From positions 1 to 6,002 of the forward strand of contig SLJS01000155.1 of assembly GCA_007135015.1 (NCBI GenBank): a stretch of DNA of 6,002 nt, in the 5' to 3' direction. Source of the DNA: Alcanivorax sp. (GTDB lineage Bacteria; Pseudomonadota; Gammaproteobacteria; Pseudomonadales; Alcanivoracaceae). The position numbers and the translations under genes were made by a program. The notes beneath the pieces were generated by a model. The model saw only the letters and a list, made by a program, of their open reading frames with translations, did no database searches and was not told the DNA's origin. This document shows positions 1 through 5,698 of this stretch, in pieces. Positions within the stretch are counted from its first letter, which is position 1; every line of letters begins with the position of its first letter.

Positions 1-86
1 CCGGCGCCGGTAATGCCGCCGCCGATGACCAGCAGCTCGTGTTCCGTCTCCGCAAGGGTGGCGGGATCAGGACGTTTTCCCGGCAT
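1..86 (-). CDS. glpD: Glycerol-3-phosphate dehydrogenase (GlpD-type), N-terminal fragment, cut by window edge
   Basis: Only the first 28 codons are inside the window; the gene continues beyond position 1. The peptide begins MPGKRPDPATLAETEH and runs into ELLVIGGGITGAG, a Rossmann dinucleotide-binding loop (GxGxxG class) in the form typical of FAD-dependent glycerol-3-phosphate dehydrogenases, which oxidise glycerol 3-phosphate to DHAP at the inner membrane and pass electrons to quinone. The ATG at 86-84 is preceded by a strong GGAGG (97-93, minus) at 6 nt. The start lies inside the end of the upstream oxidase gene (20-bp overlap), so the two are probably translationally coupled. The GGGITGAG form fits GlpD best, but other FAD-dependent oxidoreductases share this loop, and the family cannot be proven from 28 residues. 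Confidence 0.72.
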   Translation of the reverse strand, partial: MPGKRPDPATLAETEHELLVIGGGITGA

Positions 87-1680
87 TTCTTTCCTCCAGC
101 AGACAACCCGGATTCAGGTGGTGATCCGGGTCGAAGTGATCAAACAGATGTTCCAGCACGGCCAGGCCCTCCCGGGTCTTTTCCTGCTCCAGCCAGGGCG
201 CATGGTCGCGCCCCACCCCGTGCTGGTGGCTGATGGTGCCGCCGCCGGCGACGATGGCACTGGATGCCGCCGACTTCATCGCCCGCCAGCGCGCAAGCGT
301 GGTCTCATACTCCTCGCTGCAGCGGAACACATAGGTGGTGTAGAGACTGGAACCCTGGGGGTAGACATGGGAAAGATGGGTGAAGACATGGGCCGATTCG
401 CCCTCGCCCGCATTCTCCCGGATGGCCGCCTCCACGCGCTTCATCAGTGCCGGGATCCGGGACCAGTCGGCGCAGGTTTCCAGGGTGTCCACCGCGTAGC
501 CCTGCTCCCAGAGCCCGTGGCGCAGATAGGGTGAGCGGAACCGGGACTGTTCCCACTTGCGGCCCAGCGACCGGCCGATGGGCACACCCCGGGCCGCGCG
601 GATACGACGGCGCGCCCGGGCCAGCAACTGGCGGCTGGCCGGCGCCTCGCCGGTGACCCCGAAGGTGAGCATGCATTTGTTTTCACCGCAGCCACGCAGC
701 GCCAGATACCGCTCCAGCCAGCGCACCATGGATTCGTGGCCGGCCAGCGTCAGCTGGGTGCGGGTCTCCTCCGCATTGGAAAGACGCAGCATGGACAGCG
801 GCAGGCGCGCCTGCGCCAGCTCCCGCACCAGTTGCATGCCCGTCGCCTCATCCGGCATGAAGGCCACATGGAAGGATTCGTGCTCCGGCACCGGGCTGAC
901 CCGGACCTTCACTTCCGTGATCACGCCCAGTCGTCCCTCGCTGCCCAGCACCAGCTCGCGCAGATCCGGGCCCGCCGAGGAGGCGGGAAAGGTGGGAAGC
1001 GCCAGGGTCCCCCTTGGCGTTTCCACCCGGCCGCCGGCGAACAGCTGCTCGATCCGGCCGTACAACAGGGATTGCTGCCCGCTGGAGCGGCTGGCCACCC
1101 AGCCGCCCAGGGTGGAAAACTCCCAGGACTGGGGAAAGTGGCCCAGCATGTAACCGTGCTCGCGCAACTGCGCCTCGAGCTCGGGCCCGGTCACGCCGGC
1201 GCCGAAGGTGGCCACCCGGCTTTCCCGGTCCAGCTCCAACAGCCGGTTCATGCGCGCCAGGGAAAGCGTGAGTACCGGCGCCTCGCCCTCCGGGGGGTTC
1301 ACATGGCCGACCACCGAAGTGCCGCCGCCATAGGGAATCACCGACACACCCTGCTCCCGGGCCCAGTCAAGCAGCTCACGCACCTCATCACTGCTTTCGG
1401 GCCGCGCCACGCCGTCGGGAAAGCGCTCGAAGGCCCCGGAGCGCATGGCCAGCCAGTCCGGCAGGCTCTGTCCCCGTGCATGGCGCACGCGAGTCTCCGC
1501 ATCGGTATCCACAAGAGGATGGGCAGGCAGCCGGCTTTCCGGAACCGAGGCCAGAACCGCCGTCAGCTCGGCATCGGCCAGCCGCCTGCCCTCGCCCAGC
1601 CGCTGTCGCAAAAATGTCTGCGCCGAGGGAGCAAGCGGATATTCGACCCTTTCATCACCCCAGCCATTCCAGCGTTGCAT
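67..1680 (-). CDS. FAD-binding oxidase, alkyldihydroxyacetonephosphate synthase (AGPS)-like
   Basis: This 537-residue VAO/PCMH-family flavoprotein resembles AGPS, which swaps the acyl chain of acyl-DHAP for a fatty alcohol to form the ether bond of ether lipids. Seen: N-terminal RWNGWGDE (3-10); FAD PP-loop PYGGGTSV (116-123); STLGGWVASRSSGQQS (189-204); GSEGRLGVITE (246-256); RFRSPYLRHGL (380-390) and DTLETCADW (398-406), as in the AGPS C-terminal cap; THLSHVYPQGSSLYTTYVFR (434-453); and active-site loop GGTISHQHGVGRDHAPW (480-496). No signal peptide is visible. The start at 1680 is chosen over an in-frame ATG at 1776 because GGAGAG lies 7 nt upstream and homology begins at RWNGWG; the extra 32 residues look unlike the family. 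It overlaps glpD by 20 bp. AGPS-type architecture is clear, but many bacterial members have no proven reaction, so the substrate is inference. Confidence 0.88.
   Translation of the reverse strand: MQRWNGWGDERVEYPLAPSAQTFLRQRLGEGRRLADAELTAVLASVPESRLPAHPLVDTDAETRVRHARGQSLPDWLAMRSGAFERFPDGVARPESSDEVRELLDWAREQGVSVIPYGGGTSVVGHVNPPEGEAPVLTLSLARMNRLLELDRESRVATFGAGVTGPELEAQLREHGYMLGHFPQSWEFSTLGGWVASRSSGQQSLLYGRIEQLFAGGRVETPRGTLALPTFPASSAGPDLRELVLGSEGRLGVITEVKVRVSPVPEHESFHVAFMPDEATGMQLVRELAQARLPLSMLRLSNAEETRTQLTLAGHESMVRWLERYLALRGCGENKCMLTFGVTGEAPASRQLLARARRRIRAARGVPIGRSLGRKWEQSRFRSPYLRHGLWEQGYAVDTLETCADWSRIPALMKRVEAAIRENAGEGESAHVFTHLSHVYPQGSSLYTTYVFRCSEEYETTLARWRAMKSAASSAIVAGGGTISHQHGVGRDHAPWLEQEKTREGLAVLEHLFDHFDPDHHLNPGCLLEERNAGKTS
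93..97 (-). promoter_or_regulatory. Ribosome binding site of glpD inside the oxidase gene
   Basis: A perfect GGAGG, 6 nt before the glpD ATG, is embedded in the oxidase codons for Leu-Leu-Glu-Glu near its C-terminus. Together with the 20-bp gene overlap this indicates coupled translation of the pair. Confidence 0.75.
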
Positions 1681-1687
1681 GCGGTTT

Positions 1688-1693
1688 CTCTCC
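1688..1693 (-). promoter_or_regulatory. Ribosome binding site deciding the oxidase start
   Basis: GGAGAG on the minus strand sits 7 nt before the ATG at 1680. It supports this ATG over the in-frame ATG at 1776. Confidence 0.7.
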
Positions 1694-1703
1694 GGTATTC
1701 GCG

Positions 1704-1751
1704 CCAGTGTATTCTGCGCAACACAGTGCCTGCCCGCACTGGCTCGCACTG
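1704..1751. promoter_or_regulatory. Cluster of GCACTG/CAGTGC half-sites upstream of the oxidase gene
   Basis: CAGTGC at 1724-1729 and GCACTG at 1736-1741 form a perfect 6-bp inverted repeat with a 6-nt centre. A second direct GCACTG follows at 1746-1751, 10 bp after the first. CCAGTG at 1704-1709 is a further related half-site in the CAGTGC orientation. The cluster lies 24-71 bp before the oxidase start, between divergent genes, where an operator would be expected. No regulator gene is visible in the window, so the operator role is inference. Confidence 0.35.
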
Positions 1752-1796
1752 CCAGCTTATGGACATTTTCGGACATCGCCGGCAGCGCCGATGCGG

Positions 1797-1802
1797 TAGA
1801 AT
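1797..1802 (+). promoter_or_regulatory. Possible -10 element (TAGAAT) before the acetyltransferase
   Basis: TAGAAT matches the sigma-70 -10 consensus at five of six bases and lies 89 bp before the acetyltransferase ATG. No good -35 hexamer is seen at 16-18 bp spacing, so this is weak evidence. Confidence 0.25.
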
Positions 1803-1820
1803 CCCCGCAATCACAAAGGT

Positions 1821-1863
1821 TGTCGCAAAAGGCTACAGAAGCGCTGCCATAAGAGCCTTTTGC
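1821..1863. repeat. Hairpin copy of the TGTCGCAAAAG repeat
   Basis: TGTCGCAAAAG (1821-1831) begins this element. GCAAAAGGCT (1825-1834) is matched by a perfect inverted copy AGCCTTTTGC (1854-1863) around a 19-nt loop. No T-run follows, so it does not look like an intrinsic terminator. The same 11-mer occurs in the gene-free end of the window (5786, 5848 and, with one change, 5960), which marks it as a dispersed element rather than a leader specific to the next gene. It ends 28 bp before the acetyltransferase start and would be transcribed in its leader if the promoter lies upstream. Confidence 0.55.
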
Positions 1864-1891
1864 ACAGCCTGCACAGGGTCGGGAGGCCAGT

Positions 1892-2503
1892 ATGGAGGAA
1901 CCGCGAACACTCCGCCCACAGGAAATTCCCCGGGCGGCGCATGTGCTGTCGCGAGCGTTCTATCACGACCCTTTTTGGCGCTGGCTTGCTCCGCCGGGTG
2001 CGCGCTATCGCCAGCGCCTGGAAAACGCCTTCGCCGCCCAGCTGCGCCTGCTCGCCCTGCCCCGTGGCCTGGTCCTGAGCGCACCCCAGCTTGCCGGCCT
2101 GGCCCTCTGGTCGCCTCCGGGCACCTGGGATGCGGGTGTGGTCATGCAACTGCGCTCGTTGCCCACGCTGCTCTCGGTATGCGGCCCGGCAAGGTTTCCG
2201 TCCCGCATGCGGGGGCTGCGGCAGATCCAGGCCATGCATCCCCGCGCGCCCCACTGGTACCTGCAGGTCCTGGGCGTCGATCCCGAGGAACGGGGGCGAG
2301 GCTGGGCACGACGGCTGCTGCAACCGGTGCTGGAGCGTTGTGACCGGGAAGCAATGCCCTGCTGGCTGGAAACCGCCGCCGAGGAGAACCTCTCCCTGTA
2401 TCGGCGCTTCGGTTTCGAGGTCACCGATGCAATACAGCTTCCCGCCCAGGGCCCTTCCCTGTGGGGCATGTGGCGCCCTGCAGGCGGAAAGAATAACCTA
2501 TAG
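1892..2503 (+). CDS. GNAT-family N-acetyltransferase
   Basis: This 203-residue cytosolic protein should transfer an acetyl group from acetyl-CoA to an amine; the acceptor cannot be read. Seen: an N-terminal segment with AFYHDPFWRWL (22-32); WYLQVLGVDP (122-131), the strand before the acetyl-CoA loop; the pyrophosphate-binding loop E-R-G-R-G-W-A (133-139) followed by helix residues RRLLQPVLER; and the C-terminal LETAAEENLSLYRRFGFEV (159-177), the usual GNAT motif with a Tyr suited to act as general acid. Length fits a single-domain GNAT of the subfamily with an N-terminal extension. The ATG has GGAGG (1882-1886) 5 nt upstream. It is divergent from the oxidase and 257 bp from the next gene, so probably monocistronic. 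No clear terminator follows. Confidence 0.9.
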   Translation: MEEPRTLRPQEIPRAAHVLSRAFYHDPFWRWLAPPGARYRQRLENAFAAQLRLLALPRGLVLSAPQLAGLALWSPPGTWDAGVVMQLRSLPTLLSVCGPARFPSRMRGLRQIQAMHPRAPHWYLQVLGVDPEERGRGWARRLLQPVLERCDREAMPCWLETAAEENLSLYRRFGFEVTDAIQLPAQGPSLWGMWRPAGGKNNL

Positions 2504-2591
2504 TTCACCTAAAGTCTTATTTGTAACCTGCTGATCATAAAGCGGTTGCGTCCTGTATTTGAAGTGTAGCCCCAGCGTCAGAAACACCCGA

Positions 2592-2649
2592 CTCCTTTCC
2601 CCCTTGCCCCTTGTCCCTTGCCCCTTGCTCCTTCTTCCCCTGCCCCTTC
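2592..2649. repeat. C/T-rich heptamer tract (CCCCTTG)n, G-quadruplex-capable on the minus strand
   Basis: Units in perfect 7-nt phase are CCCCTTG (2600-2606), CCCCTTG (2607-2613), TCCCTTG (2614-2620), CCCCTTG (2621-2627) and CTCCTTC (2628-2634), flanked by related degenerate units from 2592 to 2649. The minus strand carries four consecutive runs of at least three G separated by 3-4 nt, which meets the usual G-quadruplex pattern. It fills the middle of the spacer between the acetyltransferase and lipoprotein genes, about 110 bp before the latter. Confidence 0.75.
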
Positions 2650-2694
2650 CTCAATTATCTCTTTCCCGAATTTTCCCACAGGGTTATCTTTGGC

Positions 2695-2734
2695 GTTCCG
2701 ATGACACCACTATCGTGAACGCCCGCATCGGAAC
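2695..2734. promoter_or_regulatory. 9-bp inverted repeat in the leader of the lipoprotein gene
   Basis: GTTCCGATG (2695-2703) is perfectly inverted as CATCGGAAC (2726-2734) with a 22-nt spacer, ending 26 bp before the lipoprotein ATG. It could be a leader hairpin or a widely spaced operator. No T-run follows, so terminator function is unlikely. A 9-bp perfect match this close to a start is unlikely but not impossible by chance in the spacer. Confidence 0.4.
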
Positions 2735-2749
2735 CACCGATAAAGACAC

Positions 2750-2754
2750 AGGAG
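2750..2754 (+). promoter_or_regulatory. Ribosome binding site of the lipoprotein gene
   Basis: AGGAG ends 6 nt before the ATG at 2761 and supports that start, which also gives a complete lipoprotein signal peptide. Confidence 0.7.
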
Positions 2755-2760
2755 TACAGC

Positions 2761-3426
2761 ATGCACAAGGCCCCTGGTTTCCTTGCACTGGTCATCGCCC
2801 TGACCCTGGGAGGCTGCACCACCATCAATCCCTACACCGGCGAGGAACAGCGCGCCAAGGCCACCACCGGCGCCGGCATCGGCGCGGTCGTGGGCGCCCT
2901 GGCGGGGATTGCCACCGCCGACGGCTCCCGCGAACGCAAGAAACGGGCTCTGCAGGGTGCCGGCATCGGCGCCCTCGCCGGCGGCGGCGTGGGCTTCTAC
3001 ATGGACCAGCAGGAAGCCAAACTGCGCCAGGAACTCGAGGCCACCGGCGTCTCGGTCACCCGCCAGGGCGACCGGATCATCCTGAACATGCCCGGCAATA
3101 TCACCTTCGGGGTGGATGAATACAACGTCCAGCGGGATTTTCTTCCGGTGCTGGAGTCCGTGTCCAAAGTGCTGGAAGAGTATGAATCCACCATGATCGA
3201 GGTGGCCGGTCATACCGACAGCACCGGGGGCCGGCAGTACAACATGCTGCTGTCCAAGAACCGGGCCCAGTCGGTGGCGGACGCACTGATGGAATTCGGC
3301 GTCCAGCCGGTACGCCTGGACGTGGTCGGCCACGGCCCCACCCGCCCGGTGGCCTCCAACGAAACCGCCAGCGGCAGATCCCAGAACCGCCGGGTGGAAC
3401 TCACCCTGCTACCCTACACGGAATGA
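2761..3426 (+). CDS. OmpA-family peptidoglycan-binding lipoprotein with glycine-zipper segment (YiaD-like)
   Basis: This 221-residue outer-membrane lipoprotein probably ties the membrane to peptidoglycan. Seen: signal peptide (1-18) with lipobox LGGC and lipidated Cys19. The next residue is Thr, not Asp, which by the E. coli Lol rule predicts outer-membrane sorting. Residues 37-54 and 66-79 (GAGIGAVVGALAGIA, GAGIGALAGGGVG) form a two-part glycine-zipper region. An OmpA C-terminal domain spans about 105-218, with GHTDSTG (150-156), the peptidoglycan motif N161-x2-LS-x2-RA-x2-V172 including R168, and the closing SQNRRVEL (207-214). D153 and R168 are at the positions that hold diaminopimelate in the family. 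Length and order match YiaD-like proteins. It converges with the MFS gene and appears monocistronic. Confidence 0.93.
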   Translation: MHKAPGFLALVIALTLGGCTTINPYTGEEQRAKATTGAGIGAVVGALAGIATADGSRERKKRALQGAGIGALAGGGVGFYMDQQEAKLRQELEATGVSVTRQGDRIILNMPGNITFGVDEYNVQRDFLPVLESVSKVLEEYESTMIEVAGHTDSTGGRQYNMLLSKNRAQSVADALMEFGVQPVRLDVVGHGPTRPVASNETASGRSQNRRVELTLLPYTE

Positions 3427-3432
3427 GTTTGA

Positions 3433-3508
3433 GCTGCGGGCTACGGGCCGCGGGCCTCGAGTGCGGGGAGCCTCCAACCCGCAGCCCGCAGCCCGAGGCC
3501 CGAAGCCC
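3433..3508. repeat. Inverted heptamer arrays filling the convergent spacer, probable bidirectional terminator
   Basis: The left arm is a run of 7-nt units: GCTGCGG (3433-3439), GCTACGG, GCCGCGG, GCCTCGA, GTGCGGG (to 3467). The right arm is CCCGCAG (3478-3484), CCCGCAG, CCCGAGG, CCCGAAG (to 3505), which is the same pattern inverted. Positions 3438-3459 pair with 3487-3508 at 18 of 22 positions, giving a long GC-rich imperfect stem. The array begins 6 bp after the lipoprotein stop and runs into the TAG of the convergent MFS gene (3510-3508). There is no T-run on either strand, so intrinsic termination would be atypical. The placement between two 3' ends favours a termination or transcript-protection role. 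Confidence 0.7.
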
Positions 3509-4752
3509 TACTTGATTCGCCAGACCGCAATGGAGAGCGGCACCAGCAGCGCAACTACCAGCCAGTACGGCGACAACGGATTGATCTGGTAGAGGCCGGT
3601 GCCCACCACCGGCCCGACGATAAAACCCAGCGCCGGGCAGGCGCTCATCAGCCCGGCCACTGCGCCCTGTTCATGATTGCCCACGCGCAGGCTGGCCGCA
3701 CTGCTCACACCGGGCATGCCCAGTCCCAGCCCCAGTCCCAGCATGATCACCGCAATGGTGACCTGCAGCTGGTCCGGGGCCCGGATCAGCACCAGCACCG
3801 CCGCGAGCATCACCGGCATGGCCAGGCGCAGCAGCGCCCGCGGCGACCAGCCCAGTTTCTGCACCACCACGCCCTGGGCGGTCAGTGAGGCCAGGGCGGC
3901 AAGCATCATCGCCAGGCCCACCCCACCGGCCGCCTCCGCCGGGCTCATGGCGAACCGGTCCTGGAAGAGAAAGCCCAGGGTCTGCTGCACCAGCGCAAAG
4001 GCCATGAACATCAGAAAGCCCACCAGCAGCACGCTTACCAGCCGACGGTCCAGCCAGGCGGCAAAACTGCCCCGCATGGCCTCTCCCACGGAAAACGGCT
4101 GCGCCAGGGGGCCGCGCCGCAGGATCCAGGGCGACTCGCGCAGCGCCGCCAGGGCGAACAGCCCCATCACTGCGGTCACCGAGGCCGCTACATACAGCGG
4201 CAGCACCAGACTCAGCGTCGCCAGCAGCCCGCCCACGGCCGGGCCGAGCACGGTGCCCAGATTATGGGCCGCACCGATACGGCCCATGCCCCGGGTACGT
4301 CCTTCGGCGCTGGTGATGTCGGCCATGTAGGCCGCCGCCGCGGGAGGCGTGCCCGCCATCAGCGCCGCCTGCACCACCCGGCTGGCCACCAGGGCGAACA
4401 GCAGCGTCAGCCCGCCGAGAAGGCCCTGAATGCCCAGCCAGAAGATACTGGCGAACACCACCGTGCCCACCGTATAGCCGGCCAGCCCGAACACCAGCAC
4501 CGGCTTGCGTCCCAGATGCTCGCTGAAGCGTCCCCATACCGGGCTGGCCAGGGCAAACATCAGCGAGGAACAGCTGATGATGATGCCCACCTGGATATCC
4601 GCCATGCCCGCGGCCCGGCCCAGGGAAGGCAGGATGGCGAAGACCAGGGTCTGGCCCATGCCGGTGGCCACCACGGCGGCCAGCAGGATCGCCTGGGTGC
4701 CGGGACGCGGCAGATCCCTTGCCGGTTCGTCAGTCTGTTCTTCACTGCTCAT
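3508..4752 (-). CDS. Major facilitator superfamily transporter, DHA1 (drug:H+ antiporter)-like
   Basis: This 414-residue inner-membrane protein looks like a proton-coupled exporter; the substrate is unknown. Seen: a charged cytosolic N-terminus (1-19), then about 12 hydrophobic helices in two halves with a central loop near 205-235. Motif A between helices 2 and 3 is G74-RFSEHLGRK-83. R124 in ASRVVQAALMAG fits motif B. GAAHNLGTVLGPAVGG (160-175) fits motif C, the signature of drug/H+ antiporters. Length is normal for the family. GLGLGLGM (339-345 region) in a helix of the second half is encoded by a 12-bp tandem duplication. The start at 4752 has only a weak GGCGG-like ribosome site, but the next ATG falls inside helix 1. 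It is divergent from the phospholipase gene (151 bp apart) and ends at the heptamer array. Confidence 0.9.
   Translation of the reverse strand: MSSEEQTDEPARDLPRPGTQAILLAAVVATGMGQTLVFAILPSLGRAAGMADIQVGIIISCSSLMFALASPVWGRFSEHLGRKPVLVFGLAGYTVGTVVFASIFWLGIQGLLGGLTLLFALVASRVVQAALMAGTPPAAAAYMADITSAEGRTRGMGRIGAAHNLGTVLGPAVGGLLATLSLVLPLYVAASVTAVMGLFALAALRESPWILRRGPLAQPFSVGEAMRGSFAAWLDRRLVSVLLVGFLMFMAFALVQQTLGFLFQDRFAMSPAEAAGGVGLAMMLAALASLTAQGVVVQKLGWSPRALLRLAMPVMLAAVLVLIRAPDQLQVTIAVIMLGLGLGLGMPGVSSAASLRVGNHEQGAVAGLMSACPALGFIVGPVVGTGLYQINPLSPYWLVVALLVPLSIAVWRIK
3719..3742. repeat. In-frame hexamer repeat within the transporter gene
   Basis: CCCAGT-CCCAGC (plus-strand reading) occurs twice in tandem: four hexamers in 24 bp, two exact 12-bp copies. 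On the coding strand it gives alternating Leu-Gly in a transmembrane helix. The unit length keeps frame, so copy changes would lengthen or shorten the helix by two or four residues. Confidence 0.6.
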
Positions 4753-4851
4753 CGATTACCGCCCGAATCCGACACCCGCTCGCAAGGCACCGCTGCTGCA
4801 ACTTTGCCATTCCCCCGCCCCGGATCGGTCCCGTACAGGGCTCCGCTCGCG

Positions 4852-4857
4852 TAGAAT
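4852..4857 (+). promoter_or_regulatory. Possible -10 element (TAGAAT) before the patatin-like gene
   Basis: TAGAAT, the same hexamer as before the acetyltransferase, lies 46 bp before the ATG at 4904 within the 151-bp divergent spacer. The -35 region at 17-bp spacing (TCCCGT) is poor. Confidence 0.3.
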
Positions 4858-4903
4858 GCTCCATCCCGTTCAACTTCCACTGACCCGATAACGGTGCCCG
4901 CGG

Positions 4904-5668
4904 ATGAATCAGACCGAGACCCTGGGCGACTGGCTGGACGCCCGCCCCTTTACCCTGGCCATGTCCTCGGGCTTTTTCTCCTTCTTTGCCCACCTGGGCA
5001 TGCTGGATGCCCTGCTGACACGGGGAATCGTCCCGGCGCGGGTCACCGGCAGCAGCGCTGGCGCACTGGTGGGCGGCTGCTGGGCCGCCGGCGTGGCCCC
5101 CGCGGAGCTGGAAGAGCGGCTGATGGCCCTGCGCCGGCAGGATTTCTGGGATCCCGCCCCGGGCCCCGGCCTGCTGCGCGGAGACCGCTTCCGAACCATT
5201 CTTCGCGAGCTGGTGGAAAACACCCGCCTGGAAGACACGGCGGTGCCCTTCTCGCCTTCCGTCTGGTCGCTGAAGCAGCGCGCTACCCTGGTCCCCGACC
5301 AGGGTGAGCTGGTGGAGACCCTGTACGCCTCCTGTGCCGTACCACTGCTGTTTCATCCCGGCCGGCTGCCAAGCGGCCTGTGCTGGGACGGCGGCATTGG
5401 CGACCGGCCCGGGCTGGCGGCCACAGGGGCCGACGAGCAGGTGTTCTGTCATCATATTCTTTCCCGTTCTCCCTGGCGGCGACGCAATTCACCGGCACTG
5501 CGGATCCCGCAAGGCCCGCAGCGCGCGGCACTGGCCATTGAGGGGCTGCCCCGCAGCGGCCCCGGCCGGCTCGACGCCGGTCGCCAGGCACTGCATATCG
5601 CCCGTGAGGCCACCGCCCGGGCCCTGGATACACCATTGAAGGACGGCATTGTACGGATTCGCGGATGA
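4904..5668 (+). CDS. Patatin-like phospholipase with atypical oxyanion loop
   Basis: This 254-residue serine hydrolase is expected to cleave fatty acyl esters of glycerolipids with a Ser-Asp dyad. Seen: nucleophile elbow G49-S-S51-A-G53; catalytic aspartate D162 in WDGGIGDRPG (161-170), the patatin D-G-G motif; SCAVPLLFHP (143-152), the conserved small/Pro segment that precedes it. The glycine-rich oxyanion loop, usually GGGxRG, is here replaced by MSSGFFSFFAHLGML (20-34), so only the HLG part and one glycine keep the canonical pattern. No signal peptide is evident; the hydrophobic stretch at 16-33 is the first strand and loop. Length is near the minimum for a one-domain patatin. The ATG at 4904 has no good Shine-Dalgarno (CCCGCGG precedes it) and no better in-frame start was found. 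A GC hairpin follows the stop. Confidence 0.85.
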   Translation: MNQTETLGDWLDARPFTLAMSSGFFSFFAHLGMLDALLTRGIVPARVTGSSAGALVGGCWAAGVAPAELEERLMALRRQDFWDPAPGPGLLRGDRFRTILRELVENTRLEDTAVPFSPSVWSLKQRATLVPDQGELVETLYASCAVPLLFHPGRLPSGLCWDGGIGDRPGLAATGADEQVFCHHILSRSPWRRRNSPALRIPQGPQRAALAIEGLPRSGPGRLDAGRQALHIAREATARALDTPLKDGIVRIRG

Positions 5669-5672
5669 GAGG

Positions 5673-5689
5673 GCGCCCCTTCGGGGCGC
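5673..5689 (+). terminator. GC-rich hairpin just after the patatin-like gene
   Basis: GCGCCCC (5673-5679) and GGGGCGC (5683-5689) form a perfect 7-bp stem with loop TTC, beginning 5 nt after the stop codon. No uridine tract follows (CGCGTTCTCGG), so it is a weak intrinsic terminator or a transcript-end stabiliser. Confidence 0.45.
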
Positions 5690-5698
5690 GCGTTCTCG

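Noticed and set aside
1604..1613. TGTCGCAAAA inside the oxidase gene
   Set aside because: It matches 10 bases of the dispersed repeat but lies in codons for Phe-Leu-Arg-Gln of a conserved protein and has no flanking similarity; coincidence is likely.
1681..1776. N-terminal extension of the oxidase from the ATG at 1776
   Set aside because: The added 32 residues do not resemble the family, and a good ribosome site directly precedes the ATG at 1680, where homology begins.
736..2343. 535-codon open frame on the plus strand opposite the oxidase and through the acetyltransferase
   Set aside because: Arg/Pro/Gly/His-rich translation without recognisable domains, overlapping two well-supported genes; typical antisense frame of GC-rich DNA.
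2710..3333. 207-codon minus-strand open frame opposite the lipoprotein gene
   Set aside because: Antisense to a clear OmpA-family lipoprotein, no motifs of its own.
4742..5455. 237-codon minus-strand open frame opposite the patatin-like gene
   Set aside because: Composition bias only; the plus strand carries the catalytic motifs of a real hydrolase.
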